A DNA stretch of 64,000 nt from Erythroxylum novogranatense (taxonomy: Eukaryota; Streptophyta; Magnoliopsida; Malpighiales; Erythroxylaceae): contig CM057233.1 of NCBI GenBank assembly GCA_029891385.1, positions 24,784,150 to 24,848,149 on the forward strand. Direction: 5' to 3'. How positions within the stretch are numbered: position 1 is the stretch's first letter; every line of letters begins with the position of its first letter. Both the position numbers and the translations under genes were made by a program. Below, piece after piece: positions 46,747-59,230 of this stretch. The notes beneath the pieces were generated by a model. That model was not told the origin of the DNA. It was given only the letters and a program-made list of their open reading frames with translations, and made no database searches.

Positions 46747-49700
46747 TGTTGGATCCCGTTTTCGGAACCCAACTAATCATACAGATTTCCTCGTACGCAT
46801 ACATGATTCCTTATGAACTCTTATCACCCATTACCGGATATCCAATCTCTAATCCGAAAATCCGGATATAAATTTTTTTTTTCTCTTATTCATCTTAACT
46901 CCATTTTCATGATTCAGGTCTTAACCGGAAAACGAAACGAAGAACAAAACAAAAGTAAACCGAGCGGACGGAAGACAAGCATACGGAAACGAAGAAACAT
47001 ACTGAAAACAAATTATGACGCACATGAAAATCAAAGACTAAAGAATTGAATCCGAAGCAAATTACAAAGTAAATCAAAGGCTCGAAATCGAAAGCAAAAC
47101 AGATTGAAACGAATCGAATCGGATAACAAAGTGTGGAAACAAACGAAAACGGAAGCCAAAGCAACTCGAACCGAAAGGTATAAGGTGAAAGAAAATAAAA
47201 CAAAAGGGGAAACAAAAGAACATCGGTTTGAAAGGCATAAGGCGGAAGCAAAGCGAACATCTCAAGCATAATTTAAGTAGGGCAAAACAACCAGACAAAC
47301 GTGAGGGCTGATTCCGACAAAATTCAATTAAGATAACAATTAGACATTTTTGCAAGGAAAGGTAGGAAACTTGATGAAAAATCACTGGTTCGCATTTCAG
47401 GTAAATCGGAGGCCAAATGAGAGAGTTATAAGAGAAAATGTAAAATGACCAAAGGAATAGTATTTGACCATATGAATAGTAACCGGCCAATTTCCGACCC
47501 TTATATCTTTTTACTCTGATTTCCGATTAGGACGCACCATATCTCATTTTAAAGATGTCAAGACCCTCTACAATTGTCATGAAGGACAGAAATTTCAATT
47601 CCGCTCTAAAGCGTGAAAAACCCATCCGAAGGTTCAGCCCAAAATTGCCCATGAATAGTAATTGGGAAACCCAAATGCATAATGGGCAGCAAACTTAAAA
47701 CGCTCATATCTTTTCATCCTAAGTCGAAAACTAACCCATTTTATACCGCTTTAAAGTTCTTAACTTGCTCTACAACTTTCCGAAGACCTCTTGTTCCAAT
47801 TCAATCGTTTGGAGGTCTAAATTCTAGCGAAGTTACTGCCCAAATTTAAGAAAAATTGGACAGCACCTCCCCTAAAATTGATCTAGCCAAAAATCCTAAT
47901 CTATCCATCCAAGCTCCAAACCTGCATAAAACCACTTCTATCTTCCAACTCAATAGCACAGCCCAACTCCAACTTAAAGGGCCACATTGCAATCTTAAGA
48001 ATTCTAATTGATTTCAAAACATACAACAATTTCACTCACTCTGTCTTTATATCCAAAATCACTATACAAGCACATATACATAAGAAACTGATACAACATA
48101 CATTGAAACTATCTAACCTTTATATTTACAAGGAATTAAACCAGTACACAACATCAAAGGGCATTTAGCCCGGTTACATCAAAATCTTAAAGTACACATA
48201 CAAAGTTTCTTCAAACATGACTCCTAAAACCAAAAGCATAGGAGTTGCCTCGGTTCCGATGCGAGACTCAGTTTCTTGTTTAAAACCTGTGGAGGGAGAT
48301 AGGGGGATGAGCACGACGGCTCCGTGGGTAACAGTCTAATAATTAAGCATAAGCTAATACATGCATCAATAATAATAATTTCAAGTCGATAACCATCAAT
48401 TTCATTTTCTAACAATTAAAACAATTACAAAATCACCAAATATCAAATAACAGCACAAAAGCACATATCAGATGGTTTGAGTGATCCTAACAGGACGTAC
48501 TACACATGTTCGACAAGCGACCATGTAGTCAGGAATGAGAGGGAGTCCGATTTGAACTCCTATGCCACTAAGCGGGCGGTAGGTGAAGCCTATGACAAGT
48601 CTTGCACTTGTTAAGCAGAGGGATCACTACAAACCCAACAAAATCATACATGATCATATTAGGCATTCTTCCTAAATCTCATATTCACATTCTTTCCATT
48701 ATTCATCAAGCTTTGCCACGAATGGCCATTTCAACAAGATACGCTCACATAAACATGTAATTCACATATTCGAATTTTGACCACTTAACAAACAATATTA
48801 CTAATCTTTACACACAATAGGCATAGAACGGTGCATAGTGCAGACTCAAATATCACAAATAATCCTTTGTTCAAAATTCACAAATCATAGGAATATAGCC
48901 TAATACTTAATGATTAAAAGTTACCCACCTCTTATCCTTTGGCTTTGCAATTTGTCAAATTGTTCTTTCCAATCTTCACTTGCCTTAAGAGACCTAAACA
49001 AAGCATAACAAGGTCTAATTACAAAAACTCAAATGCTGAAATTTTTCAAGAATGCGAGAACTTGACTTTAAACTTACTCAACTTTGCCTATTCATTACTA
49101 AACTATAACCATCATAACCTATCTCAATCTTATCAATTATTTTCAAGAATCTCATGCCTTAAAGCCAACAACTCAAATCTGAAATTTTACGCTTTTGTTT
49201 CTAAAATCCTTCTTCTTTCCACTTTACTCTCCAAGAAACCTCTTACACCTTCCTTTCTAAGCAAGAAAGGCCAAAATCTAACAAAACACCATGAATGAAT
49301 ATAGAGACATATGCTGGAAATTTTAAAAGCATGGAACAAATTGACTTTAACTCTCCATAAGCTCATTTATACTTTAACTAAACCGTTCTCATCAAAACCT
49401 ATCTAAATAATTAATAAAACTTTGAAAATCTCTAAGTTGAGAACTTTCCCCACGAAGATTCTGATTTTATTTACCTTCCAAAACTCCTCCTCTTTTCTAG
49501 TTCTTTCATCAAATAACTCTTCAATCCACCATTTTGAAATAAGAAATGCAAACTCTACCATAAAACCCTAATCAACACAATAAGGCGATGCTGAATTTTT
49601 AAACAAATGTCGAAACTTGACCTTCATCACTAACTCTTTCAACCACCATGCTCAAACCACCATGTTAAGCAAAACCCTTACCAATAAACTCATAATTCCC

Positions 49701-51752
49701 AAAAATTCACATGCTGAAATTTTTAACAAAATGGACAAATTGCCATCGCTCTAACCTAACCTCCTTATACTCTTTTTAAGCTATAACAATCAAAACTCAT
49801 CTTAAACCTAATCCAAATTTGCAAAATCTCAACTAAAAACAAATACCTACACAAATCTGAATTTTCTCTTTTGTTTTAACATCCTTCTTCTTTTCTTTTC
49901 TAAGCCAATACTCTTCAAACCATCATATTAACCAAGAATAGAACAACCCAAGCAACAAAATCATGAATTTACAAACATAACATATGCTGGAATTTTGTTT
50001 TCAACCTTGGAAAACTTGAATTCAACTTACATACTTTCACCTATATTTTATCTAACCCATTATCATCACAACCATCATTAAAACACAAATCCTACTAGAA
50101 AACCATGAATTTCCAAACATGACCAATGCTGGAATTTTCCAAAGACAAGGAAAACATGAGATTATTTCATATAACCTTATCTACACCTTCCTAAAGCTAT
50201 TCCAATTGAAACCCCTTTAAAACCAATCCAAAGTTTGAAAATTATCAACTTTAAGGCCATACATGCATGCTGAAATTTTCCACAATTGTGAAACTTGATA
50301 TTGAGTTCACCGAACCTTACCAAAACCTTTCTTGTGCCATTCTTTTGCTATATTAACTAAAACCCCTTCAAAACTAATTGAATTTTCGAAATTCCCAAGT
50401 CCTATGCTTGCTGAAATTTTTCAAACATTCATGCTCTTCTCTTTTTCCTTTCTTTCCTACCCCAATACTTTTCAATCACCATATTAACCAAGAAAAGAGA
50501 AAAACCTAACAAAATACTAAGGAAAATTTCAAACCCTAACTCATCCAAATCTGAAATTTTAACCTTCATATAAACCTTCTTCTTTCTTCATCAATCAACT
50601 TCCAAACATCATAGGTAAGCAAGAAAAGAAGAACTATAACAAGAAACCCAAGAGATTTTCAAACCCTAACCTTATAGAGACCCACAATTCCTCTTCTCTT
50701 CCTCTCTTCTTGAAAATTTGAATGGCTTCTACAAGTGAGACTTAAAGAAAATAAACCTACCTCCTTTCTCCTTTGGCTACCAAATCCCTTCTCTTCCTTG
50801 TTGTTTTCGAAAGTCTTCTTTCTCTTCTTGGCTTCTAGAAATGTCGTGAGTGTTGTAGGGGAAGACTTAATTTTCTAACTTAAACCTAAGCTAAAACGAC
50901 AACATCCCTTTAGTTTTCATTTATCTCATTTAATTTCTACTTCAATGGACTACAAAGCCCATTGCTTCCATCTCCTCCTTCATTCTTCATTTAACACTTA
51001 ATGTAATGTTATTACCTAAGGTTTAAAAGCCCAAGCTACTTTTCCCTCCTTAAACCTTAAATTGTTTTCCCAAATTTTCATCTTTCCTCCTTAAACCTTA
51101 AATTAAGTGGGCTCCTACTTAAAAGCCCACTTATCTCCCTTCTTTTCATTTACTTAACCATAACAACCCTAGCCCACATAATTGCTTCCCCATCATTTAC
51201 AAATCATTCCAAAGGCTAAAAGCCCATTTTAATAAACCTAAAGCCTTATAACCATTTAAACAAAACCGAATTTATTCATAACAATATTTTAAGGCCTAAT
51301 TTAATATTTCCTTATTCTTTGAAAAATCTAATACCAAAATTAAAATTCTAATTTACCTCAAATTCTTACTTACACTAAAATCTCAAATTCTAATTCTAAA
51401 TTAGAATTCTCAATTCCATCAATTAAAACAATCATCCTCTAACCTTCTTATTCATTGAATTTCTAAAATCCATACAAGCTCTAATTCAATTTTAATCTCC
51501 ATCACCTAAATTCATAGCAACCTCAATTTATATAATTCTTTTAATATTAACAATATATCACAAAATAATAATTTCTCAACAATCAAAGTTCACTAAATCC
51601 TTTCATTAAATAATCATAACTTAAGCAATAAAATCCTCAATTTATTCCAATCAAATTACAATTATCAATCTAGACCTCAAAATAGTTTAATTATGCCTCA
51701 AAATAATTTAATCAAGCTTGTTGACTTGAAAAAAAAGAATCGGGGCCCAACA
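46747..51752 (-). repeat. Element E 5' LTR
   Basis: 5006 bp, right copy. Very similar to 41165-46187, with long exactly matching runs (for example around 47040-47490). Differences are mostly 1- to 4-base indels in GC-rich words (48240-48300 and 48530-48610 against 42660-42720 and 42955-43030). The conserved module is at 48301-48333. No gene. Confidence 0.94.
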
Positions 51753-51757
51753 ACTGG

Positions 51758-53599
51758 AGCCATTCTATAAGGTGGTATGGAGATTGGCGCGGTTCGGAAT
51801 CAAGTCAATTCGAACTCAATTTCCCTCACCGCAAGAACCACGGTAATTCTTCCGAATACATCAGAAACTCCCTCACTGACGATAATCTTCTAATGTGCCC
51901 ACATTCACTTCGAATTCACTACATGCGCCAAAAGGCCTCACACCTTGGCTCATCATATTGTCACTAACATAGCCGAAATGATCCTCAGACCTGGCGACTT
52001 CTGTCCCCTTGAAAACCACTTTCGATCATTGCCAGATCAAACTCTACTTCTTTCAAACTACAATCTAGCTTCGCTTTATACTTCTCCATGACATCCATCC
52101 CCAAATGACATCCAACCTGAAGGTCTAGAGGTAGTAGATCTACTACCGTCTAGCACCGTCGACATCTTGAGCTCACAATTCTTATAGACCATACTAATCA
52201 CCACCTTACCCCTAAAGGAGTACTAACAACCGAAAATTGTCCATAACCTCGGGACACACAACATGCATATTCATACTTGCAGATACAAATGAATGGGTGG
52301 AGCCAGATCAATCAACACATAAACAGAGAGTCGAATAGCATAGCCATACCCGTCACTACTTCCAGAGCGGCCGCAGCTTCTTCCCTGGTCATGGCAAAGA
52401 CTAGAGTGGTGCCCGACTGCTCCTCTAGGTCTCCTGCCGGATATGCCTTCCTTGCAGTTCCTGAACTGCCCACACCATATACTAGCCGAGATGCCACTGT
52501 TTTCGCTTCTTCTTGGGGCTGAGATCGAGACCCTTCTGCCTGACCACTGGGACAATCCTTGATTGGTGCCCCTTTGGCCACACCAAAACATGCTCCTATC
52601 TTCAGCAGACATTCCCCTTGTGAAATCTCCCACGGTGATCACACGGAGATTCCTCTACCTATCCATCCTGGACTTGCCAGACTGGAAGCTTGCCTTTGTA
52701 GTAGCCCTAGGTCGCTTACTCTTAGTGGGGCCACTGCTACCCACACCACTCTGCAGATATCGAGTTCTAATGCTCCTAGCAGTCTGGAGCACTCATGCCT
52801 TTTCCGAGAACCGCTCTCTGTTCTTCCTCTTCTTAGTCACTTCAGCCGGATGTTCTCAAATTTCTCACTTGAAGAGCAAAGATCCACCATTCTTTGGTAA
52901 TCACGGAAGTTGTGGATCACCACTTTTCTCGGATCCCTAGGTGTAATCCACCCTCAAATTTCCGGCATTTGTCTTCTTGATTGCCACGATATTGGCTGCA
53001 CCGTGATAAGCGAGTGAACTTCAATTAGTACTCGCCACACTCAACTCCTCCGAGCGAGATTCAAAATTCCCGGCCTTAACTCGCATGTAGACCATCGAGA
53101 AGTACTTCCTCAAAGTCCTCTAGAATTCCTCCACGTCGATCGGAGGTACTTCCCGATCATGGGCACCGACTCCCACCGGTCAAAGTGCATCCCCTGCGAT
53201 AGTCGATCGCATAATCGAGCTTCTCATCATCATTGCACTTCATCGATTTAGGACCTCTCGGTCCTCTTCATCCATGCTTCACTTCCTGGATTAGTGGTCC
53301 CATTGAAGTCAATCGCCCATACTTTGAGCTTATCATCGCCCGCTCTTTCTCTGGGGTGGTACTTGAGTCTGTCTTCCTTGGCCCATGGCATAAGTGGCTT
53401 TGGCGAATGCTGGAAGAACTGGGATCCATAGGTTCACTTGAGGAGGAGGAGGTGGAGGCGGCTCATGTTGCACACTTGGTACATCGGAATCGGAAACAGG
53501 AATGGTCCCTGCATCCTGTGGTACATACGACTCATCCGTACTTCCGCGCTGAGAGCTGGGCCAAGATTGAGCTCCTCGAGTTCTCTTTCGAGGCGGCAT
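51758..53599 (-). pseudogene. Element D Gag and protease, frameshifted
   Basis: Start codon at 53597-53599; the N-terminus MPPRKRTRGAQSW with a Pro-rich run is a typical chromovirus Gag start. The Gag core (about 52640-53330) is readable only in fragments. The zinc knuckle is degraded: it ends GAPIKDCPSG where A has CGEKGHRIKDCPL, and its CGQRG part lies in another frame (52271-52642). TREEAAAALEVVTGM precedes the protease, as in A, and the protease region to about 51960 is broken by indels. The frame then meets the E insertion in the linker before RT. Start chosen by the family pattern and its position about 200 bp after the primer site. Confidence 0.78.
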
Positions 53600-53798
53600 T
53601 ACTCCTTCAATTTAAAAAAAATCAGTGAAAATCTTTAGTTCACATAAAACAAATTCAATTCACTCATTTGAAAATAATGTTGCATGTTATGCATTTAAAA
53701 CAGTGCACATACTTCACATAATTCATGTAGGAAAATGCATGCTGACTTGACCCTTAGACATCCCACTAAGGTTCCTAGGAAACCCTAAACCCGGTTTC
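53600..53798 (-). other. Element D leader between primer site and gag
   Basis: About 200 bp, AT-rich, no open frame of note; the expected untranslated leader and packaging region of the transcript. Confidence 0.6.
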
Positions 53799-53810
53799 GC
53801 TCTGATACCA
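53799..53810 (-). promoter_or_regulatory. Element D primer-binding site (initiator tRNA-Met)
   Basis: The + strand GCTCTGATACCA gives TGGTATCAGAGC on the - strand, four bases inside the 5' LTR, which starts at 53815. Confidence 0.93.
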
Positions 53811-53814
53811 CAGA

Positions 53815-56800
53815 TGTCGACCCGATCCCGGAGTCTGACCGTCTGTGATGTGAGCCCGAGTGGAGCCCATCCCTGAGACACTTGCCTTGCTGAGACCTTA
53901 AACTTGACACTCTTACTCTTACTATAGTACCATAGACGTCGAAACCCGTTTTCGGAGCCCAACTTTCATTGTCCTGAAACCTTGCGCTTATAATCTTGCA
54001 GGATTCTAAATTGTAACTCCACCTTCGTGGCAAGCACACACCATGTATACACTAAAATCATGGGTTGACTTATTCATATAATTTGTAGCTTTATGTCTCA
54101 AGTTCTCCCTGAAACAAGAATCACCTTAATCGGAGTCATATACTCAAGATACACTCCAAAAAAAAACCTAAGAGAGTTCATACCCGAAATATGCCCTCTT
54201 AACTGACCTTTCACTTGTTTTAGAACAAACTTTCTCCATTTAACTCCAATTGATACCGGATTTTATGGAGTGAAAGATATGTGTCTTATAAATCCAATGG
54301 TTCAAGCCTCACCTCATTTGGAGGTCGTATGAGGGAAATATGACCAAAACAACGGACCATGCTCACTTCCGAAATTGAATCGAAACTCTTTTGGCACGAT
54401 TGCTATAACTTTTAATCTATAGCTCCAAATGTTTTCTTTCTTTCACCATATGAAAGTAGACATCTAGATCTAAAACTCTTATGAAGACTACAAAGGCTGA
54501 TTCTATCTCCTACATTCTGCAGCATCCAATTTTTCCATCGTCTGATTTCTATCATCTGGTTTCCTTCCTTCTGCTTTTTATCTTCTGATTTCCTTCCTTC
54601 TGATTTCTATCTTCTGATTTCCTTCCTTCTGCTTTTCTATCTTCTGATTTCTATCTTCTAATTTTCTTCCTTCTGCTTTTTATCTTCTGATTTCCTTCCT
54701 TCTGCTTTTCTATCTTCTGATTTCCTTCCTTCTGCTTTTCTATCTTCTGATTTCCTTCCTTCTGCTTTTCTATCTTCTGATTTCCTTCCTTCTGCTTTTC
54801 TATCTTCTGATTTCTATCTTCTGATTTCCTTCCTTCTGCTTTTTATCTTCTGATTTCCTTCCTTCTGATTTCTATCTTCTGATTTCCTTCCTTCTGCTTT
54901 TCTATCTTCTGATTTCCTTCCTTCTGCTTTTTATCTTCTGATTTCCTTCCTTCTGATTTCTATCTTCTGATTTCCTTCCTTATGCTTTTCTATCTTCTGA
55001 TTTCCTTCCTTCTGCTTTTTATCTTCTGATTTCCTTCCTTCTAATTTCTATCTTCTGATTTCCTTCCTTCTGATTTCTATCTTCTGATTTCCTTCCTTCT
55101 GCTTTTCTATCTTCTGATTTCTATCTTCTGCTTTCCTTCCTTCTGCTTTTCTATCTTCTGATTTTCTTCCTTACGCTTTTCTATCTTGAATTCTATCTTT
55201 CGCTTTTCTATCTTCCGATTTTTCCTTCCGATTTCTATCTTCCGATTTCCTTCCTTCGCTTTTCTATCTTCGATTTCCTTCCTTCGCTTTTATCTTCCGA
55301 TTTCCTTCCTTCCGATTTCTATCTTCCGATTTCCTTCCTTCCGATTTCTATCTTCCGATTTCCTTCCTTCGCTTTTCTATCTTCCGATTTCTATCTTCGC
55401 TTTCCTTCCTTTCGCTTTTCTATCTTGATTTCCTTCCTTCGCTTTTCTATCTTCCGATTTCTATCTTCTTCTTTTCTATCTTCCGATTTCCTTCCTTCCG
55501 ATTTCTATCTTCCGATTTCCTTCCTTCGCTTTTCTATCTTCCGATTTCTATCTTCGCTTTCCTTCCATCCGCTTTTCTATCTTCCGATTTCTATCTTTCG
55601 CTTTCCTTCCTTCATTTTTCTATCTTCCGATTTCTATCTTCCGATTTCCTTCCTTCGCTTTTTATCTTGATTTCCTTCCTTCCGATTTCTATCTTCCGAT
55701 TTCCTTCCTTCGCTTTTCTATCTTCCGATTTCCTTCCTTCGCTTTTATCTTCCGATTTCCTTCCTTGATTTCTATCTTACGCTTTTCTATCTTCGATTTC
55801 CTTCCTTCCGATTTCTATCTTCCGATTTCCTTCCTTCGCTTTTCTATCTTCCGATTTCTATCTTCCGCTTTCCTTCCTTCGCTTTTCTATCTTCCGATTT
55901 CTATCTTCGCTTTCCTTCCTTCGCTTTTCTATCTTCCGATTTCTATCTTCCGATTTCTTCCTTACGCTTTTGTCTTCGATTTCCTTCCTTCCGATTTCTA
56001 TCTTCCGATTTCCTTCCTTCCGCTTTTCTATCTTTCGATTTCCTTCCTTCGCTTTTTATCTTCCGATTTCCTTCCTTCGATTTCTATCTTCCGATTTCCT
56101 TCCTTCCGATTTCTATCTTCCGATTTCCTTCCTTACGCTTTTCTATCTTCCGATTTCTATATTCGCTTTCCTTCCTTCGCTTTTCTATCTTCCGATTTCC
56201 TTCCTTCGCTTTTCTATCTTCCGATTTCTATCTTACGCTTTTCTATCTTCCGATTTCCTTCCTTCCGATTTCTATCTTCCGATTTCCTTCCTTCGCTTTT
56301 CTATCTTCCGATTTTATTTTCTCCTTTCCTTCCTTCGCTTTTCTATCTTCCGATTTCTATCTTCCGCTTTCCTTCCTTTCGCTTTTCTATCTTCCGATTT
56401 CTATCTTCCGATTTCCTTCCTTCGCTTTTTATCTTCTCGATTTCCTTCCTTCCGATTTCTATCTTCCGATTTCCTTCCTTCGCTTTTCTATCTTCCGATT
56501 TCTATCTTACGCTTTCCTTCCTTCGCTTTTCTATCTTCGATTTCTATCTTCGCTTTCCTTCCTTCGCTTTTCTATCTTCCGATTTCTATCTTCGCTTTCC
56601 TTCCTTCGCTTTTCTATCTTCCGATTTCTATCTTTCGCTCTTCCTTTCGCTTTTCTATCTTGATTTCTATCTTCGCTTTTCTAGTAAGGATCATATCTTT
56701 TGACTCGAACTCCAAATTTAGCAAACGATATACCCTTGAAAACTCTAAACTCCTACTACAATCTTCATGAAGACTCATTGATCTTATTCATATCCGAAGA

Positions 56801-58786
56801 GGGTTAATATTGAGGTAATCATGTCAAATTTTAGGAAAATTTGACAGACATCCCCTTAAAATGCAACTACCCAATTTTTAATTCTAAGACTTCCACCTGC
56901 ATAAAACTCATCATACAACCTCATATAACATGATTAAACCCTAAGGTATCTTCAAACACCATGCGAAGCAACAGCCACACTCTTAATCATCTATCATATC
57001 CAAACTATAACAATGATTCAATTGTCTTAAACATACATGGATTTCTCAAAATACATTAAAACTGAACATTTTTGCTTTCATAATTCATTCATTCCATCTT
57101 CATCAAATCATTTCATATTCATACAATGCTTTAGTGGGCATTTCAAGCCCAATTACAATGAAGTTTCAAAATACAATATCTTCTCAAATGCAACTAAAGC
57201 ATTGTTTTACAAAATCATTTCAAATACAAAATCAAAAGAAAATCTTGGAGTAAATGCCTTTAAGCTTGCTCCTGGATCCGCTCATTTCGGAAAAATTTTT
57301 AGGGGAGTGAGCTTTAGCTCGTGGTAACACATTTATATTTATATATCAAGCAGTCCTATTAGTTATTCATACTTTTAGTAATCTTTCAATACAATCATAA
57401 TACATGCATCATGCAATGTTCATCAATACTCAAACATAATTTCTCACAATTCAAACATTCATCATTCTTGCATTTTCATGTAATCACATATGAAACACAT
57501 CAAATGGCTCGGTAAGTCCTTATTCTTGGCAACCATATAGTCTCATTTCATGAGTCTATATGGGCAAATCTTTAGGAGTCCAAAATGTTGGATCATCCTA
57601 TGCCACAATCGGGCGGCCGGGCGAAGGCTTCATGGTCAACGTGCACGTGACAGTTCTTAGGACAATACCTTACCCACATAACATAGCAATCATGAATCAT
57701 ACAAGGAAATTGGACTGTTCTTATCCAATTCATTGTTTCTTTGAAATCATCTTTTCATACATCGTTCATGCCTTTCATTATATTCATTCAACAAGTTTCT
57801 TCATGAAAGTTTCAATCATCATCAAGCATTTAATACACTCACATTCATCATTCCATCACACACATTTAATACAACAACCAAGTGATCAAAGCTCATTAAT
57901 GTCATGCATTTATTTACATTTGTAGCTTATATACATAAAGATAAATATGAAACCCACCTTTTATCCTTGCTTAAACTTGCCTAAGGAAGTTCCTCTCCTT
58001 GTTCTTCTCCTCTTTCTTGTCCTCCTTCAAGCATAACAAGAAAATAACCCCATATCAACATAGGGTTTAGAAATTGAAATACCTAAAATCTAAATCATGA
58101 AATTCATAAGAGAATCACTAGACCCATCTTATTCTTCATCTTTCTAACCAAAAACCCAAACAAAAACTTAACCTTAAACCAAGAACTTACCTTAAATCCT
58201 TAACCAACCAAGTGGTTTCTTGGTTCAAAGTGAAACTTAGACTCTCCTCCACACTTTTTCTTCTTGGATTTTCTTCAAAAACCCACTCACTTTCATGGAA
58301 ATGCCAAACCCTAACAAGCCTCTTCTTTCTCCTTTTCCTCCCTCCTTTCACGACACTCTTCTTTCCTCTCCCTCCAAATTTCGTTTCTATCTTCTTTTCC
58401 TACAAAAATCACTTATCTCCTTCCTTATATACTCCTTTCTAAATTACTTAAGCCCAATAAGCCTAAGCCCAACTTACTTCCTTCTTCTTTCTTCTTCTTC
58501 TTTTTCATTTCTCCTCCTTACTTACTCAAGCCCACTAACTCTTTTCTTTCAAGCCCATTGCATTAAATTCCTCTCTTCTTTCTTACTTCATTTGGACCCA
58601 AAGCCTAATTAATACATTAATTACACCTAACTCACCTAAGTCCAACTAACATATTTAACTTCATAAATTCTTCACCTAACTCATTAATGCTATTATATAT
58701 TAATTTATTACACCTTAATTAATGCTAATCTAACTTAATCAATTTAATCTAATCATAATTAATCCTAAAAAATTTTGGGGCTAACA
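53815..58786 (-). repeat. Element D 5' LTR
   Basis: 4972 bp, right copy, including the enlarged minisatellite. It starts TGTCGACCCGATCC where the left copy has TGTCAGACCCCGATCC. Conserved module 57301-57330. The - strand element would start transcription in this copy; I cannot place the promoter with confidence. Confidence 0.92.
54539..56682. repeat. Polypyrimidine minisatellite, D 5' LTR copy (about 2.1 kb)
   Basis: Same repeat as 35171-36290 but nearly twice as long. From 54539 to about 55170 almost every unit is of the CTG type; from about 55185 to the end nearly every unit is of the CCG/CG type. The long + strand frames at 55765-56703 and 55970-56770 are translations of this array (FLSSDF, PISIFRF patterns). 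Confidence 0.95.
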
Positions 58787-59166
58787 CAAAAAGTAATTTG
58801 GCCTCTAAGGGAGACAAAAACCTCTTCAAAATGACTGCTTAAATTAAAATTATCTCACACAATGATAGAACTTCTAAAAATCATATCTTTCAACACAAAG
58901 ACCAAAAAATATCACATTTTACATCAATAGAAAGAATAATAGATAAGCTACCACTTTCATGAAGGATGGAAAAATCAATTTAGTCTCTAAAGGAGGTAAA
59001 AACTCTTTCAAAGCTACTGCCTATAAAATGACATTTCAAACAGTAACTGCATTCTTTCAAACCTTATAACTTCTTAATCCTAAGTCCAAAAGTGACATAT
59101 TATATACCAATGGAAAGCTCTAAACATGAACTACAATCTTCAAGAAGATCTTCCAATCCAATTCAA
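58787..59166. repeat. Captured element-A-type LTR fragment, right piece
   Basis: Begins with D's right target duplication CAAAA (58787-58791) and continues the match to the A LTR from 13139 to about 13513, with only scattered substitutions. Not a complete LTR: it has neither terminus nor flanking duplication. Confidence 0.9.
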
Positions 59167-59168
59167 GA

Positions 59169-59230
59169 AGATGCTGTCAAAATTTACATTATGGGCAGAA
59201 ACTTTGACTAAGTTTTTGACCCTCTTAGAG
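59169..59230. repeat. Inverted terminal piece of the captured LTR fragment
   Basis: The words TGTCAAAATTTACATTATGG and CAGAAACTTTGACTAA are the reverse complement of A LTR 13513-13574, the stretch that should follow the right piece directly. So the last 62 bp of the captured segment are flipped. Its end overlaps the end of C's open frame at 59208. Confidence 0.88.

Larger units (their letters stand above)
41165..51752 (-). mobile_element. Element E: non-autonomous element with 5.0-kb LTRs and a 559-bp interior
   Basis: Bounded by ACTGG target duplications at 41160-41164 and 51753-51757. LTRs 41165-46187 (5023 bp) and 46747-51752 (5006 bp) start TGTTGGATCCC and end GGGGCCCAACA on the + strand. 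The interior contains only a purine tract, a palindrome and tRNA-Met-type primer modules, so it has no coding. The first 200 bp of both LTRs are identical by eye, making it the youngest layer of the nest. It is inserted in RT of element D. Confidence 0.95.
34446..58786 (-). mobile_element. Element D: Tekay-like chromovirus with minisatellite-bearing LTRs
   Basis: 24.3 kb including element E (10.6 kb). It starts TGTCAGACCCC and ends GGGGCTAACA, with the perfect 5-bp target duplication CAAAA at 34441-34445 and 58787-58791. On the - strand: 5' LTR 53815-58786, primer site 53799-53810, gag and protease 51758-53599, RT to integrase 38441-41159, purine tract, 3' LTR 34446-38404. The coding region resembles element A but is riddled with small indels, some of which may be sequencing error. 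It is inserted in the captured LTR fragment within C. Confidence 0.93.

Noticed and set aside
55765..56770. Long + strand open frames (312 and 266 codons; also 230 codons at 35639-36331) rich in Phe, Ser, Leu, Ile and Pro
   Set aside because: They are translations of the polypyrimidine minisatellite, open in more than one frame at once, with no start context, domain or conservation outside the array.
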